A stretch of DNA of 64,000 nucleotides from Oscheius sp. JU75. Lineage: Eukaryota; Nematoda; Chromadorea; Rhabditida; Rhabditidae. A program made the translations under genes and the position numbers. Every line of letters starts with the position of its first letter. The stretch's first letter is position 1. The stretch is taken from contig JASJZC010000006.1 in NCBI GenBank assembly GCA_037178855.1, positions 5,828,001 to 5,892,000 on the forward strand, read 5' to 3'. Under the pieces are notes generated by a model, which was not told the DNA's origin, did not search any database, and saw nothing but the letters and a program-made list of their open reading frames with translations. Positions 12,757 through 22,982 of the stretch are shown piece after piece.

Positions 12757-13573
12757 TTAGCGAGGGGGCGATTGGCTTCTTCCCGGCTTTTTCTCACTCT
12801 TCTTTGGCTTTTTCGATCTCCGCCTTTTAGCCTTGAGAACAACTTTTTTGGCTCTGCACTTGACGTAGCACGTGTGGGTGAAGGACAGCGTATAGCCGGA
12901 ACTGATCAGGCCTCCTATTATTCCAACAACGTATGGCAGCCATGGGTTTTGCAATGTCTGGAAAAGCTCTTTGTTCATTTGTGGATGTCTCTCTCGTTTC
13001 GTCTCAACTCGGTACCAATACAAATTCGCTTACTGTCTCGGTGCTCATAGGAGAAGTTTCAAGTTTAAATGGAAGTAGGGGGCGGAACACTAGATCTGAT
13101 TCAATTTTCCTATTACCAAAACAGCGAGAGAACAACTCACATCTTTCCAATCGAATGGATTTAGCGGGCATGTTTCATTGCAGCACACTTTGACTCTTAA
13201 TGTCCCATCCATCTCTGTCCAAAGTGTGTGTATGCCTGTCGATTTGTCGCAAGCTTTCTTCCAGTCGTGAGCGTCGTATACGGTCTTGTTTGGGTGGTAG
13301 AAGCTATAGTTCAAGTTCAGCATACAACCTCCGTCTTTGAATTTGCCACCCGAGGCTAGTACTGCCATGCACGAGTGGTTCATCTTGGGGCAGAGTTCCG
13401 TGCTTTTCAACCAGCCGCCAGAGTTGTATCGGGTCGGGACGGGGCACTTCTTGTAGCCGTCAGGAATTCTGGAATTCTGTTGGTAAAATAGAGTTTTTAG
13501 AGTTGACCTACTTTGGGGCTTCGTCTGTAGAGGAGACGCTGACGAGAACGAAGAGCAGCAGCAAGTGCAACAT
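12757..13573 (-). CDS. Cys-rich single-pass membrane protein, Ly6-like ectodomain
   Basis: Not recognised at family level. Exons: 12757-12957, 13141-13468, 13512-13573; 196 residues. It has a signal peptide (MLHLLLLFVLVSVSS), then an ectodomain of about 105 residues with eight or more cysteines ending in VCCNETC, a pattern recalling Ly6/uPAR three-finger proteins. A hydrophobic segment follows (LPYVVGIIGGLISSG), then C-rich and strongly basic cytoplasmic residues (KAKRRRSKKPKKSEKK). One NYS and one NKT glycosylation site are visible. The second intron (12958-13140) is 183 bases; an alternative internal exon was considered but its phase did not fit. The ATG is 11 bases behind a TTTCAG acceptor. 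The three-finger assignment is an inference from cysteine spacing only. Confidence 0.65.
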
Positions 13574-14349
13574 TGTTCCGGGTAGTTCTGAAAAATAGAG
13601 CAATTATGAAAAGTTTTCGAAAAAAAATGTAACTACGTAATTTCTTGTAGAATCACTCCAAAAATCACAATAAAGATTGCGAAAGACTTCTGGATCTCTG
13701 GCAAAACCACGTTTCAAATAAAGATAGAGGCGAACTTCTTACAGGCTCATCCTAAGTCAGGTCGGAGTCTAGACTGTTCAACTTCTTCATTTCTTCCTTT
13801 CCACAAGTTGGCAGTAGCGTGGCTGGGAGAAAGGCACTGTTGATCTCCACACATTTGGAATACTTTGACATACATCGTTATATGCCCCGGTAAACCTGCT
13901 ATAATTAGAGGTTATCACACAAAGAGTGACATGAGGATGCTTTTGGATAAACTGTTCTATTTCTGGACGGATGCGAAAGAAGCTTTAGTTCAAAACAGAA
14001 CACTCATTGGAATTGTTTTTCTTTTCCAGTATTTACGAATGCCTAACAGTTTTTATTTTTCGATCTGGGATATCCTCGACAACAAGTAATCAGCAGGAAA
14101 ACATCTGAAGAGAGAAGACTGTTCCTTGTAATTGAAACTGTGTACGTACTTTGTCCAAAAAATGAGTCTATATTTTAAGAGATCTTTTGCTGTTCGGACT
14201 GTTTTGTCTTTCGTTAATCATGTGCTCTTAGGCTGCTGTTCCCACAGTCTCGAATCTTCTCTCAGCCGTCTCCTCGCTCTCCCTTCTCTCTTGTTATTCT
14301 GCAAGGCGCACGTGAGGGGTATGTCCTTCTGGTCAACATGTTGATGGGG
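13574..14349. other. intergenic region, no gene seen
   Basis: Divergent spacer between the Cys-rich membrane protein gene (minus) and the small plus-strand gene starting at 14412. It probably holds both promoters. Short open frames here show no splice structure or similarity that I recognise. Confidence 0.5.
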
Positions 14350-14357
14350 TATATAAG
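14350..14357 (+). promoter_or_regulatory. TATA box of the small gene at 14412
   Basis: TATATAAG, with the likely transcription start about 30 bases downstream (around 14380-14390) and the ATG at 14412. It is the clearest core-promoter element in the window. A real TATA box with a short leader suggests a strongly or inducibly expressed gene that is not trans-spliced. Confidence 0.6.
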
Positions 14358-14411
14358 AGGACGTGCTCAGCTGGTACACCCAACGCTACACAACAAAGCA
14401 GCAACTTCAAA

Positions 14412-15104
14412 ATGGTGAGTATCTCTGGTGGTCCGATCCTTGACGAAATGGAGCACAAGGTTAACCAGAACTCAAGTCAGCACTATGTTAGTCCTAGTCA
14501 ATGGGTAATTATAAGACCGATTTCAGAACTGGTGGTATTCTGACAAGAAGCAGGAACAGACTTCGCCTGTCAAGAACATTCTACCCAAGCAGGACAGTCT
14601 TGTAAGTTCTTTGAACAGTTTTTGTCTTTTTGTGGGGAGAACTCCGATAATTCTAAGAAACCTGCAAATCAGTCTCTCCATTGAATAGAAACTCTGGAAA
14701 AACCACTGCAAGCATTTAAAACTATCTTTGCCTCTCGACTATCTAATTAAAAAAACAGTAATCTTTAAGAATCCTGTCCAAAGCCATGTCAAAGCAGCCT
14801 AGGACCTTTTTGTTTTTCATCTTTCCCAATGCTTACTCCTCAACACGAGCGGAAAATGCTCCTCAATACTTTCATAAACAGATGCTTTCAGGATAGCAAA
14901 ATGGATCCCGACAGCTCGATGTTTGGAGACCGAAGAAGCAGTGTTACCATCGTTGAGGACATGGTGGGTCCCGTCCAACCTCCTACTCTCCAAACTGAGC
15001 CTCTTCAGGCCAGCCAACTGCCTCCGAAGAGGAAGGAAAGTGACATCGACCGTCTGTATCGTCTATCTAATCTGGTTCATGGCTGCGGCTCTCGTGATGA
15101 CTAA
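14412..15104 (+). CDS. small hypothetical protein
   Basis: Not recognised. Exons: 14412-14414, 14527-14601, 14892-15104; 96 residues. The first coding exon holds only the ATG, followed at once by GTGAGT. The second starts NWWYSDKKQEQ and the third ends in a stop after GCGSRDD. There is no signal peptide or membrane segment. The composition is polar with Pro/Ser/Lys-rich stretches (QLPPKRKESDIDR), as in intrinsically disordered regulatory peptides. Support comes from consistent splice sites, matching phases and the TATA box at 14350. The protein sequence itself gives no functional clue. Intron 2 (14602-14891) is longer than usual here. Confidence 0.6.
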
Positions 15105-15219
15105 ATTCGGATCGAAACAAGATCTGTAGTAATGTAAATAACGTCCAATTGTACATAGAGAATTTATTAAACGACTCGTGAGAATTGACCGGTATTGATT
15201 CTTGTGGACTATTTCTTCA

Positions 15220-17336
15220 TCAGTTCTCCTCCTTGGGCAGTTCGCAGATACAGAAACTGCCATCGCTGTTGTTGGCATTCTCATCGCTCAGACTCGGCTC
15301 GCTGTCACTGCTACGCAACGACCGACACAGATGTGGAATGTCGTGAGAGAGACAGGCAGCCACCAGACGCTGCTGATCTTCATGAACGCGCTGCTGATCC
15401 GTCTTCTTATACCAGAATCCGCCATCGAAGCGGCCCTGTTGTATGCCAGCAGCCTCAGCAATCAGACCTTGGACTCTAGCGGCAAACTGTCCATTCGACT
15501 CGAACGGAAAACGTTGCTCCTTGGGCAGATATTTGATCTCGTAAACGACAGCCCAACTCATCATGATGCGGAGCAGATAGAGATGGAACTTGTCCTCAAT
15601 CCAGAAAGCGTCTCCATATCGGGCGTCTTGACGAATTGCAATCGGGTAGATATCGAGGTCCTCCTCAAAGACGGCCTTTCGGAACTGGATCACTTGCGTG
15701 TTGTTCGTACAGTAGCCTTCTGGGAAAAGCAGAATTGGGCCACCTCCTTGCTGAAAATCTCTTTTGCACAGTCACTTTATTAAAAACTCTACTTTGGCCG
15801 TCTTGAGAACCACCGACAGGAATCCAGAGCGCTCCTTGATACATTTCCGCTCGAGCCAGAGAGAAGGACAGAGTCGACTGACGAGAGCCTCAATTAGTCC
15901 TGAAAAATTGATCTTTATTTCTATTTGCAGCTGGACCGGGGTCTACTTATAGATTTCTTCCCGTCAAAGCGCGTAAACAATTCGGGGCACGTGTTGTGAC
16001 CGCCGCGGCCGAGGGGATTCAAAACAGCGGGATGCAAGCAGAAGGGAACACGTGCTACGTGTTCCGTTCTACATCATGCAAACAATAATCTCAGGGGACC
16101 TCATCCTACTCATTGTATACAAAATTATATATCGAAGAGAATTCAACCCACCTATGATCCTGTTGTGCTTCTGTCCAGTGACCACATAGCCGTATTCGGA
16201 TCCGTGTTGAGTGCCGCCGAAGATGATCTGGATGTCGTTCGGTGTCATGTGATTCGCGACGGCAATTCCCGGCTTCTTCGGCGTGTTTTCTCGGTCCTTG
16301 TAAACGACGATAGCCCCTAGACCCGCATTGACCAGTCGACAGTACACGATGGCAATCCACGTCTTTTGGTGAGCAGACAGATCCTGAACTTGTGTGTTCT
16401 TTTTGAAAACAACATTGAACTCACTATGCAGAAAGAGACGACACAGGCGAGTGAGATGAAGACGAAGGACGAGATGAAGAGTGCTAGTCGGATAGGGAAG
16501 AGCAGCAGAAGTCTACAAAGAACGAATTCGAATCAATGGGACAAGAGTCTACCTAAAGACAAGAGTGAGGTAGAAGATAGTCTTCTGGACTGAATCCCAC
16601 TGGTCGAGTGGCGCAAAGCGAAGTAGCGATTCGTAGTAACTTGGTGCAGGGGCGAACGCAGAAGATATCTCGTCCTAAAAAAACTTTTTTGTATATATTT
16701 CAACCTAGACTGTGATCAAAGTATTTTTTATCTTTCTGCAGCCTTATCTGGGTCATGCAAGTTGCGCGGATAGTAAATATTTACCGGAAGCCAGGACGAG
16801 CTACATTAGACCAATATTTTTTTAAGACTAGATATTATGGCTCTTTCGTCAGCTTACTATATTAAAACTGGAACAATTTTAGAGTACATGACCACATATC
16901 TATGATTTCTCAGGAAGAGTGTAGCCCGTATAATAACAAAGCTGTGGAATGCTATGGAATAGATCTCAAAGTGTCTTGGCTCCCCGACTAGCAAAGAGAG
17001 AAAAAGTCCCACCTGAATAATGGCCTCCAGTCCATTTTGAGTAAAGTCGACGCCCATCTCTAGCATGTTGTTCTTGTGCCTGAGAAAGTTGAAACTGGCC
17101 GAGCTGCCTTCCGCATTCCGCTTCAGCCGCACCTCCTCGTCTCTGTCAATGATGGCTGGCCAGAAGCTCTTGGAACGAGGGTAGACAGTCGGGAAGAAGG
17201 ATTGAAGAAAGCTGACGATACGGAGATAGAAGAACGGCAGCTGACCCCACGACTTGCCGCAAAGGATGAGAAGGACAGTGGGTAGAAAGGCGCCTAACAG
17301 AATTGCGCCATACATCAGTAGTAGACTACCCAGCAT
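15220..17336 (-). CDS. glycerol-3-phosphate acyltransferase, GPAT3/4 type
   Basis: ER membrane enzyme that acylates glycerol-3-phosphate at sn-1, the first step of phospholipid and triglyceride synthesis. The family includes human GPAT3/4 and C. elegans ACL-4/5. Exons: 15220-15750, 15793-15899, 16152-16383, 16425-16512, 16553-16674, 17013-17336; 467 residues. N-terminal hydrophobic segments (LLLMYGAILLGAFLPTVLL and one in exon 3) are followed by acyltransferase motif I NHMTPND (the NHx4D catalytic box), then FPEGYC where the family usually has FPEGTC, then IYPIAIRQDARYGDAFW. The C terminus is Ser-rich. The ATG is 2 bases behind TTTCAG. The 251-base intron 4 holds short open frames that I excluded because direct joining keeps phase and homology. 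Confidence 0.92.
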
Positions 17337-20300
17337 GGCTGAAAGCAATATTTTGGGAAACGTCAGAGAGCACCCTTCCAATGATTTGAAAGCGGAGAAT
17401 GTTGGCAAACTATATTAAAGTAGTTATTTAAAAAAAAAATGAATAATATCAAGTTTTGAAAAAAAATGAATATTTTGAGATAGGACTCTCGAGAATTATA
17501 AGATTAGCAGAAGAGCAAAGTGATAGTTTTAGGGCCACGAGGAAGCACGTTGGAGATAAGAAAGACAAGGATAGATACTTCCCAACAGTTTGTAAATCAA
17601 TAAAGCTTTTAGAGTTTGTTTAGCGAGTACAGACAAGCATACCATGAGAAGTAAGAGCTATAAAGGTTCTGTTCAAAGTTAACATTGAAGATCGGAGAAA
17701 AGGACTGCCAATGAAGAGGATTGACGCAGAAAACAGTCTGTGACTCAAGTTTCCGCAGAGAAAACATTGAAATCGGGAAAATTATCAAGAAAGTCTGTCT
17801 TGATGTCACTAGCGGAATAAAAGATTTAACCTAGTTAGCATTTCGCAAGTATCGAAGTCTCATTTCAAAGTCCTTGGTAACGAAAATATTGCAGATCATG
17901 GAAATTGCTTGCAAAGACTGTAGTAACTCTTCTCACAAAAGAAGTTATTGAGGATGTGCTATTCCAAAAAACAAAACGGGATGTGCTCGATCAAACTTGC
18001 CAACTTCTCCAGTTAGGCAGGACGGGAAATGATTCACTTTGCCAACAATCGGCAAAAGAGAAACTCGCGGACAGTCGAAATGAAAAGAATCGCTTACTAG
18101 AGACACGTGTGATTAATGACTCTCGTCTACGAGTTTGGAGGGTCGAGGTCACATGAGGGCAGGCGCACTTTCCACGTGTGCTCTCTTTCAGGGCAGAACC
18201 TATTCAAACTATAGAAATCGGTCATCTTGGAACAATTGTAACAGCTCTCTCCATTTTCCGAAAAAAAATGATAGATGAGGCAGACAGTCTTCTTCTAAGA
18301 CTGTCTGCCTCATCTATCATTTTTTTTTCTACTGATAAGACGACTCCGATGAGACTGGATACGGACTGTGAGACCCGACCGTGGGTCAGACACCTGTTTG
18401 TAAACAATGAGCCTGTGCGGAAAGAATGGTCGATCATGTGAGTCAATTGAGGGAGGAAGTCTGGGAATACAGGCAGGAGCGAAAGTTCGTGTTTTTGTGC
18501 GCGCTTTGGCATGGAAAGATCCATAGAAAGTGAAATTATTTTGTCTGTCTCAAAATTTTCAACAGGGCAGGGTCACAAAAATAAGAGGCTATCTTCGCTA
18601 GTTTGAATAGGAATTAAAAGTAGGACACTGCGAGAGGAAAAGAATGCTGCAAATGACGTATTTTCCCCATATCAAAGCGCTCCCGCAAAAAAAAAAGAAA
18701 AAGCGTAAATTTCTGCGAAAAGACCAGGAACATTCGACGATAAAACAAGACAAATGGCTTGGCCTACTGATAAAGGACGATAAGGAACGAAAAGGACGAG
18801 CACACTTGTGACTCTTGAGCTTCTTTTAGGCGGAAGAATGGACAACTGACACGGAATGGAAGACTAATGGCCGATCAGACTGCATGGGTTGTCCCGGGCG
18901 GTGTCTGTTACGTGGTGGCCCACTGACCAAAACAGCAAGACAGCGTGATGGTCAGTTGAGGATTGTCTAAGAAAATATTTTTCATTTTCGAATTAATCTT
19001 GAATGAAATACCACCAGTCGACTTTGCCGCCTGGTCGGCGGTTTTAGTAAGCAAGGAACAAAAACTCTCCAAGGAGCAAAAGCAATAACATTCTTTTTAC
19101 AATGAAAGCAATCAAAACAGTAACTTGCCATCTCAAAAATGTTTCTTCTTGCATTAGCTTGACTTGTCTCGACAGAAAAGGCCACAAACATTGTCAAGTG
19201 TTATATAACAAAGATCTTTGGTTTGAAAAGTTTTCAAAGCCTTGTTCGTTTTCAATTTGACCAGCAAAGCTCACGTCCGCCGGACCAATTATCCCTGAAA
19301 AATGGTTTTTGCGCGGGTGGATTTGGAGGGCAGTGGTTGAAAGTTCAGTTAGCAGTCTTCTGTGTCAACGGTTGCCATGTAGAGGTTTTGTTCACAGTAA
19401 TGTTTTGTGTGCGAATAGAGTTAACCGTCCACTGCGTTATTATGCTGACCGCCATGTTGTTAGTAACAATGCATCCAACATCAGCGTCGTAATGCTCCTT
19501 TTCCCTCGAATTTTTGCTGCTGCTATCAGTCTTCTTCAACCCATTCTGCCAGAAGCTTCTTTTTAGATGTTGTTTCTGTCAGTGTTTAGAAGTAAACGTT
19601 TGCCTTGCCTTGACCCAATTCTTGTGAGTGTTTCTGAAACGTTTGCACTTCGCCCTTGAACTTGTCAAGCCACTACAGAAGGATTAGCATACATCGTGTT
19701 CTGTGTGAAAGAGCATCGATTTTCCGGGAGTTGTCGATGGAGAAAAAATTAATAGCAAATGCAGATTTGCAGCTCCAGTTTTCGATAAACAAGACCTGCC
19801 TTGGTTATTTTGCTGACCTTGCAAGTCTGTCCCATTTTCACTGTATTACAACATTTTCAGTACCACCCCATTTCTTCTTACATAGACTAGTTATCCTTGA
19901 AAAGTGACATGACATCATGTCTTTGATGTCTTTTACCAACCTTGGACGCCGTCGCAGGCCTTTTGATCTGTGTCCTCCGTGAGTCAATCGGTCTGCCTCC
20001 AATCGAGTTTATAGTGTGCCGGGAGGAAGTTCATCTCATGTATTCTTTTCAATTTTGTTCTATTCAAGAGGATCAAGTAGATCCACTCTTTATAATTTAA
20101 TAGCTCCTGATTGGGACTTGCAGTACTGTTTGAATGAGTACAGTTATTTGAACTGAATCTTGTAATAGAGGCGCTCAGAAAAGAAACAGTCTGCCGTGTT
20201 ATACCGAAATATTCCCGGGGGGATGCCTGTAGTCTTTGTCATAACAGTTTGCCCTCTTCTCTCACAGCGCTACTCAAACATTTCCAAGATCCCTGGTTTC

Positions 20301-20540
20301 ATCCACCCCTTCGACCTCTTGTCCACCTACGTGACATTTCAAACTTTCCTGGTTTACTTGGAAGCACCATTTCCCAAGACCTTTCTACATATGGTCCATC
20401 ATTTGAATGGAGAGTGATCATCTCGTTCTCAAGATCACTTTTTTTCCTACTCTTTGAACAATCACTCTTTGCAGAGAATCTTATTGCCACCTCCGGAGCA
20501 AACAAACTGAGAGAGACAGTCGGACAGCCCCCTCCCTGCC
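17337..20540. other. 3.2-kb intergenic region without a supported gene
   Basis: Divergent spacer between the acyltransferase (minus) and the cystine-knot gene (plus). Short open frames on both strands show no splice logic or family resemblance. The one clear structure is the perfect hairpin at 18261-18327, described separately. Confidence 0.5.
18261..18327. repeat. perfect 31-bp inverted repeat with 5-base loop
   Basis: Arm 18261-18291 begins with eight A residues and continues TGATAGATGAGGCAGACAG. Arm 18297-18327 is its exact reverse complement, ending in a T run. The loop is CTTCT. It would fold into a hairpin of about 31 base pairs in RNA or a cruciform in DNA. No gene surrounds it. Confidence 0.9.
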
Positions 20541-22070
20541 ATGAATTTCGTGCTTTTTTCCCTCTTCTTGCCAACTATTGTGGTTAGCATTTGTCCCAGC
20601 TGCCAACAGGTTAGAGCTCTTTTGAGGTTTGGATATAAAATGTTCTAGCAATGTCCATGTACCAGTCAAAACAGTCCTGCACAGACTTCTTGTATTGGCT
20701 TCGATACAAGGTACATGGCTGCTACTATTGATGATGCCATGTTCCAGTTCCCCAATTTGGTTTCCAGTCAAGTAAGTCTTTTTCTTGAAACTAAGCATCG
20801 TGAAATCAGGGCAAGCCTCTTTTTGACGAGTCATTGGAGAGTCAAAAAGTTGCATCTAGTGTGATAAGTGGGACGACTCCAGTTGCTGCTGGGGCAAGTT
20901 CAGAGGCAGACACGATGTCCATTGCTTCTGTCCAATCTAGGCCAGCTCCATATGCTGCCTCGATTGCTCAACCTCAAGCTCCAGCAAAATCTGCCAATGT
21001 AAGTTTTCCCTCCTCCTTTGAAATGGAATCTCACTCTAGAAATTGATCTCGCCAGCGAGTCCTAGTTCCTGTGCTTCGCAGGAATGCATGTCCTGTAAGC
21101 TGGCGATTATTGACGGATTTCTTGGCAATTCAAAGGAGAGCGATGCAGATACTCTTTGGTTAACCAAGGTCCACTTACAACATGAAACTGGTTGGTTATG
21201 AGTCACCGTACCGAGAGTCAAACATTGTTTTCAGGACTGTCATCGGGCACTTGTGGAAGTGTAGAGAACGCCCCGCCAACGACCACGAAAAGGCCGCCAA
21301 AGAATCAACAGCGGCAGAATGTCAAGAGAGCCAATCAGGTGAGACATTTGATGATTTATCTCAGTCTGTTTAGATTCTAAATATCTTGACTACGTACGGT
21401 CGGAAGAAGCGAACTATCCCCATGGTCCCACCCCAAATTCTGAACATTTCTTCCACCACCTCTTCCTCTTCGACAAGCGTACCTCCATCGTCAACAAACG
21501 TCACACAAAGTACCCTTGACACCTGTGAGTAACATTCTATACAGAATTCCTACTTGATGTATTCAGTGCTCGGAGTGACGACCCAAATCGGTTGCGACTA
21601 CAGAAGGGGGTCGGCTCTTACCTCTGTAAGAGAGTATACACTTTACAAAAACTGATGATCTTAGAATGCAAAGTACACAGGATTGTGTAATTTATGCTGG
21701 CAGTGGAGGAAACTTCCAGAAGAATACTTCCCGAGCTACGTCAACGAAGTAGCCTGCGACAGTGGCGACTGTGGCTGTCTTTCGGGTTTCGGAACGTGTA
21801 TGCCTGTAACGCGTGTGCTCAATGTGTTGAAGAACACGGGAACGAAGACGAATCCAAAGTGAGTTGTTTGGGTGAAACTTTTGTTAGGGTGTTTGGGAGA
21901 TCAGGGCGAGAGAAACTGATCGTCTAGACTGTGAAGAACGAAGAGACGTTATTGACGTACCGTTATTAGGAAACATTTTCAGCTGGATCCAAGTGACAAT
22001 CGACACAATAGCCGCCTGTGAATGTCAAGTGGCAATGAACAGTCCTCTGCTTTCCTTCGTGTCGAAATAA
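20541..22070 (+). CDS. secreted pro-protein with cystine-knot-like C terminus
   Basis: Probable extracellular signalling protein. Exons: 20541-20609, 20649-20771, 20810-20998, 21040-21190, 21235-21338, 21374-21524, 21567-21625, 21665-21858, 21983-22070; 375 residues. The signal peptide is MNFVLFSLFLPTIVVS. A long low-complexity Ser/Ala/Gln-rich pro-region with scattered cysteines precedes a furin-like dibasic site (GRKKR, around residue 210), then a Ser/Thr run. The C-terminal block has the order LCNLCW, LPEEYFPSY, VACDSGDCGCLSG, FGTCMPV, then W..V.I and AACECQV, which resembles IL-17-type or Spatzle/Trunk-type cystine knots. I cannot choose between these without a search. The intron 4 donor (GTTGGT) is weak but required by phase. 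Confidence 0.7.
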
Positions 22071-22433
22071 TTTTCAATTTCTGTTTGTTCGTAGTCCGGT
22101 ATAGATCTCTGTACATTTCCGTTGAATCTCATCTCTTTTCCCATGTCGAAATGAACAGTTTTGGTGAAAATGAACACACGTCGTTATTGCTACTTTTTAC
22201 CATCAGTTGTTTTGACTACAAAAAGGCAATCCTTTGATGAGTATAAAGATTTTCTTGTCTTTCAATATGTCTTTTCAGAGCTCTTTCAAAGCTAAGGAGC
22301 CATAAGTAATGCTCTCATGTGACTCGTGGTAGAAAGAGAAAAAAAATCGTGAACTCGAGGTACAAGACTTCACGGATGGCTAACACAAAATAATTGAGCA
22401 AGACGTGCATGACGAAAAAGGAAAATAAATTTT

Positions 22434-22637
22434 TTCGCACAGGGAGCTCGTAGGCTTCCATCAGTTGCGAATGAGTCCTTTATGCAGAGGCGCCTCAATC
22501 AGAAAGTCCATTGAACCGGACACGGTGAACTTGCAATAGTCTACAAGTCCCAGAGTAGCCGGATATTGCGTCGAGCTGCCAATATTCTGATGTTCTTTTG
22601 ATCGCTGGAGGGTTTTAGTTACTGGTACTTTACCGCT
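22434..22637. repeat. left arm of a 204-bp palindrome
   Basis: Reverse complement of 22779-22982 with one mismatch that I could find (an ATG codon in one reading, GTG in the other). A 141-bp spacer (22638-22778) separates the arms. The arm carries an antisense copy of the first 28 coding bases of the serpentine receptor that starts at 22955. Confidence 0.9.
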
Positions 22638-22778
22638 TCTAAAACAAGTGGGATAGGAGGAAGTAGGCGGATGGTTGACTTCAATTTTCAGATTACCAAG
22701 ACAAAATATTTTAATCAACCAACTTGTAAGATTGCAGATTGTAGCAGAAGCAGCGCGATTCATACAACATACAACAGC

Positions 22779-22982
22779 AGCGGTAAAGTACCAGTAACTA
22801 AAACCCTCCAGCGATCAAAAGAACATCAGAATATTGGCAGCTCGACGCAATATCCGGCTACTCTGGGACTTGTAGACTATTGCAAGTTCACCGTGTCCGG
22901 TTCAGTGGACTTTCTGATTGAGGCGCCTCTGCATAAAGGACTCATTCGCAACTGATGGAAGCCTACGAGCTCCCTGTGCGAA
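22779..22982. repeat. right arm of a 204-bp palindrome
   Basis: Partner of 22434-22637. Its plus-strand reading stays open across the whole arm and its TGA stop overlaps the receptor ATG (TGATG at 22953-22957). Both arms therefore read open in mirror image, which is unusual for non-coding sequence. It may derive from a coding exon that I do not recognise. Confidence 0.9.

Noticed and set aside
13046-13135. Internal exon of the Cys-rich membrane protein (LVFRPLLPFKLET)
   Set aside because: It needs an incoming phase 1, but the preceding exon ends in phase 0. Direct joining of 13141 to 12957 is in phase.
16069-16151. Extension of acyltransferase exon 4 into ITMSRMRSPEII-like sequence
   Set aside because: It reads past a good GTGGGT donor at 16151. 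Splicing to 15899 restores the conserved GLIEALVSRLCPSLWLER segment.
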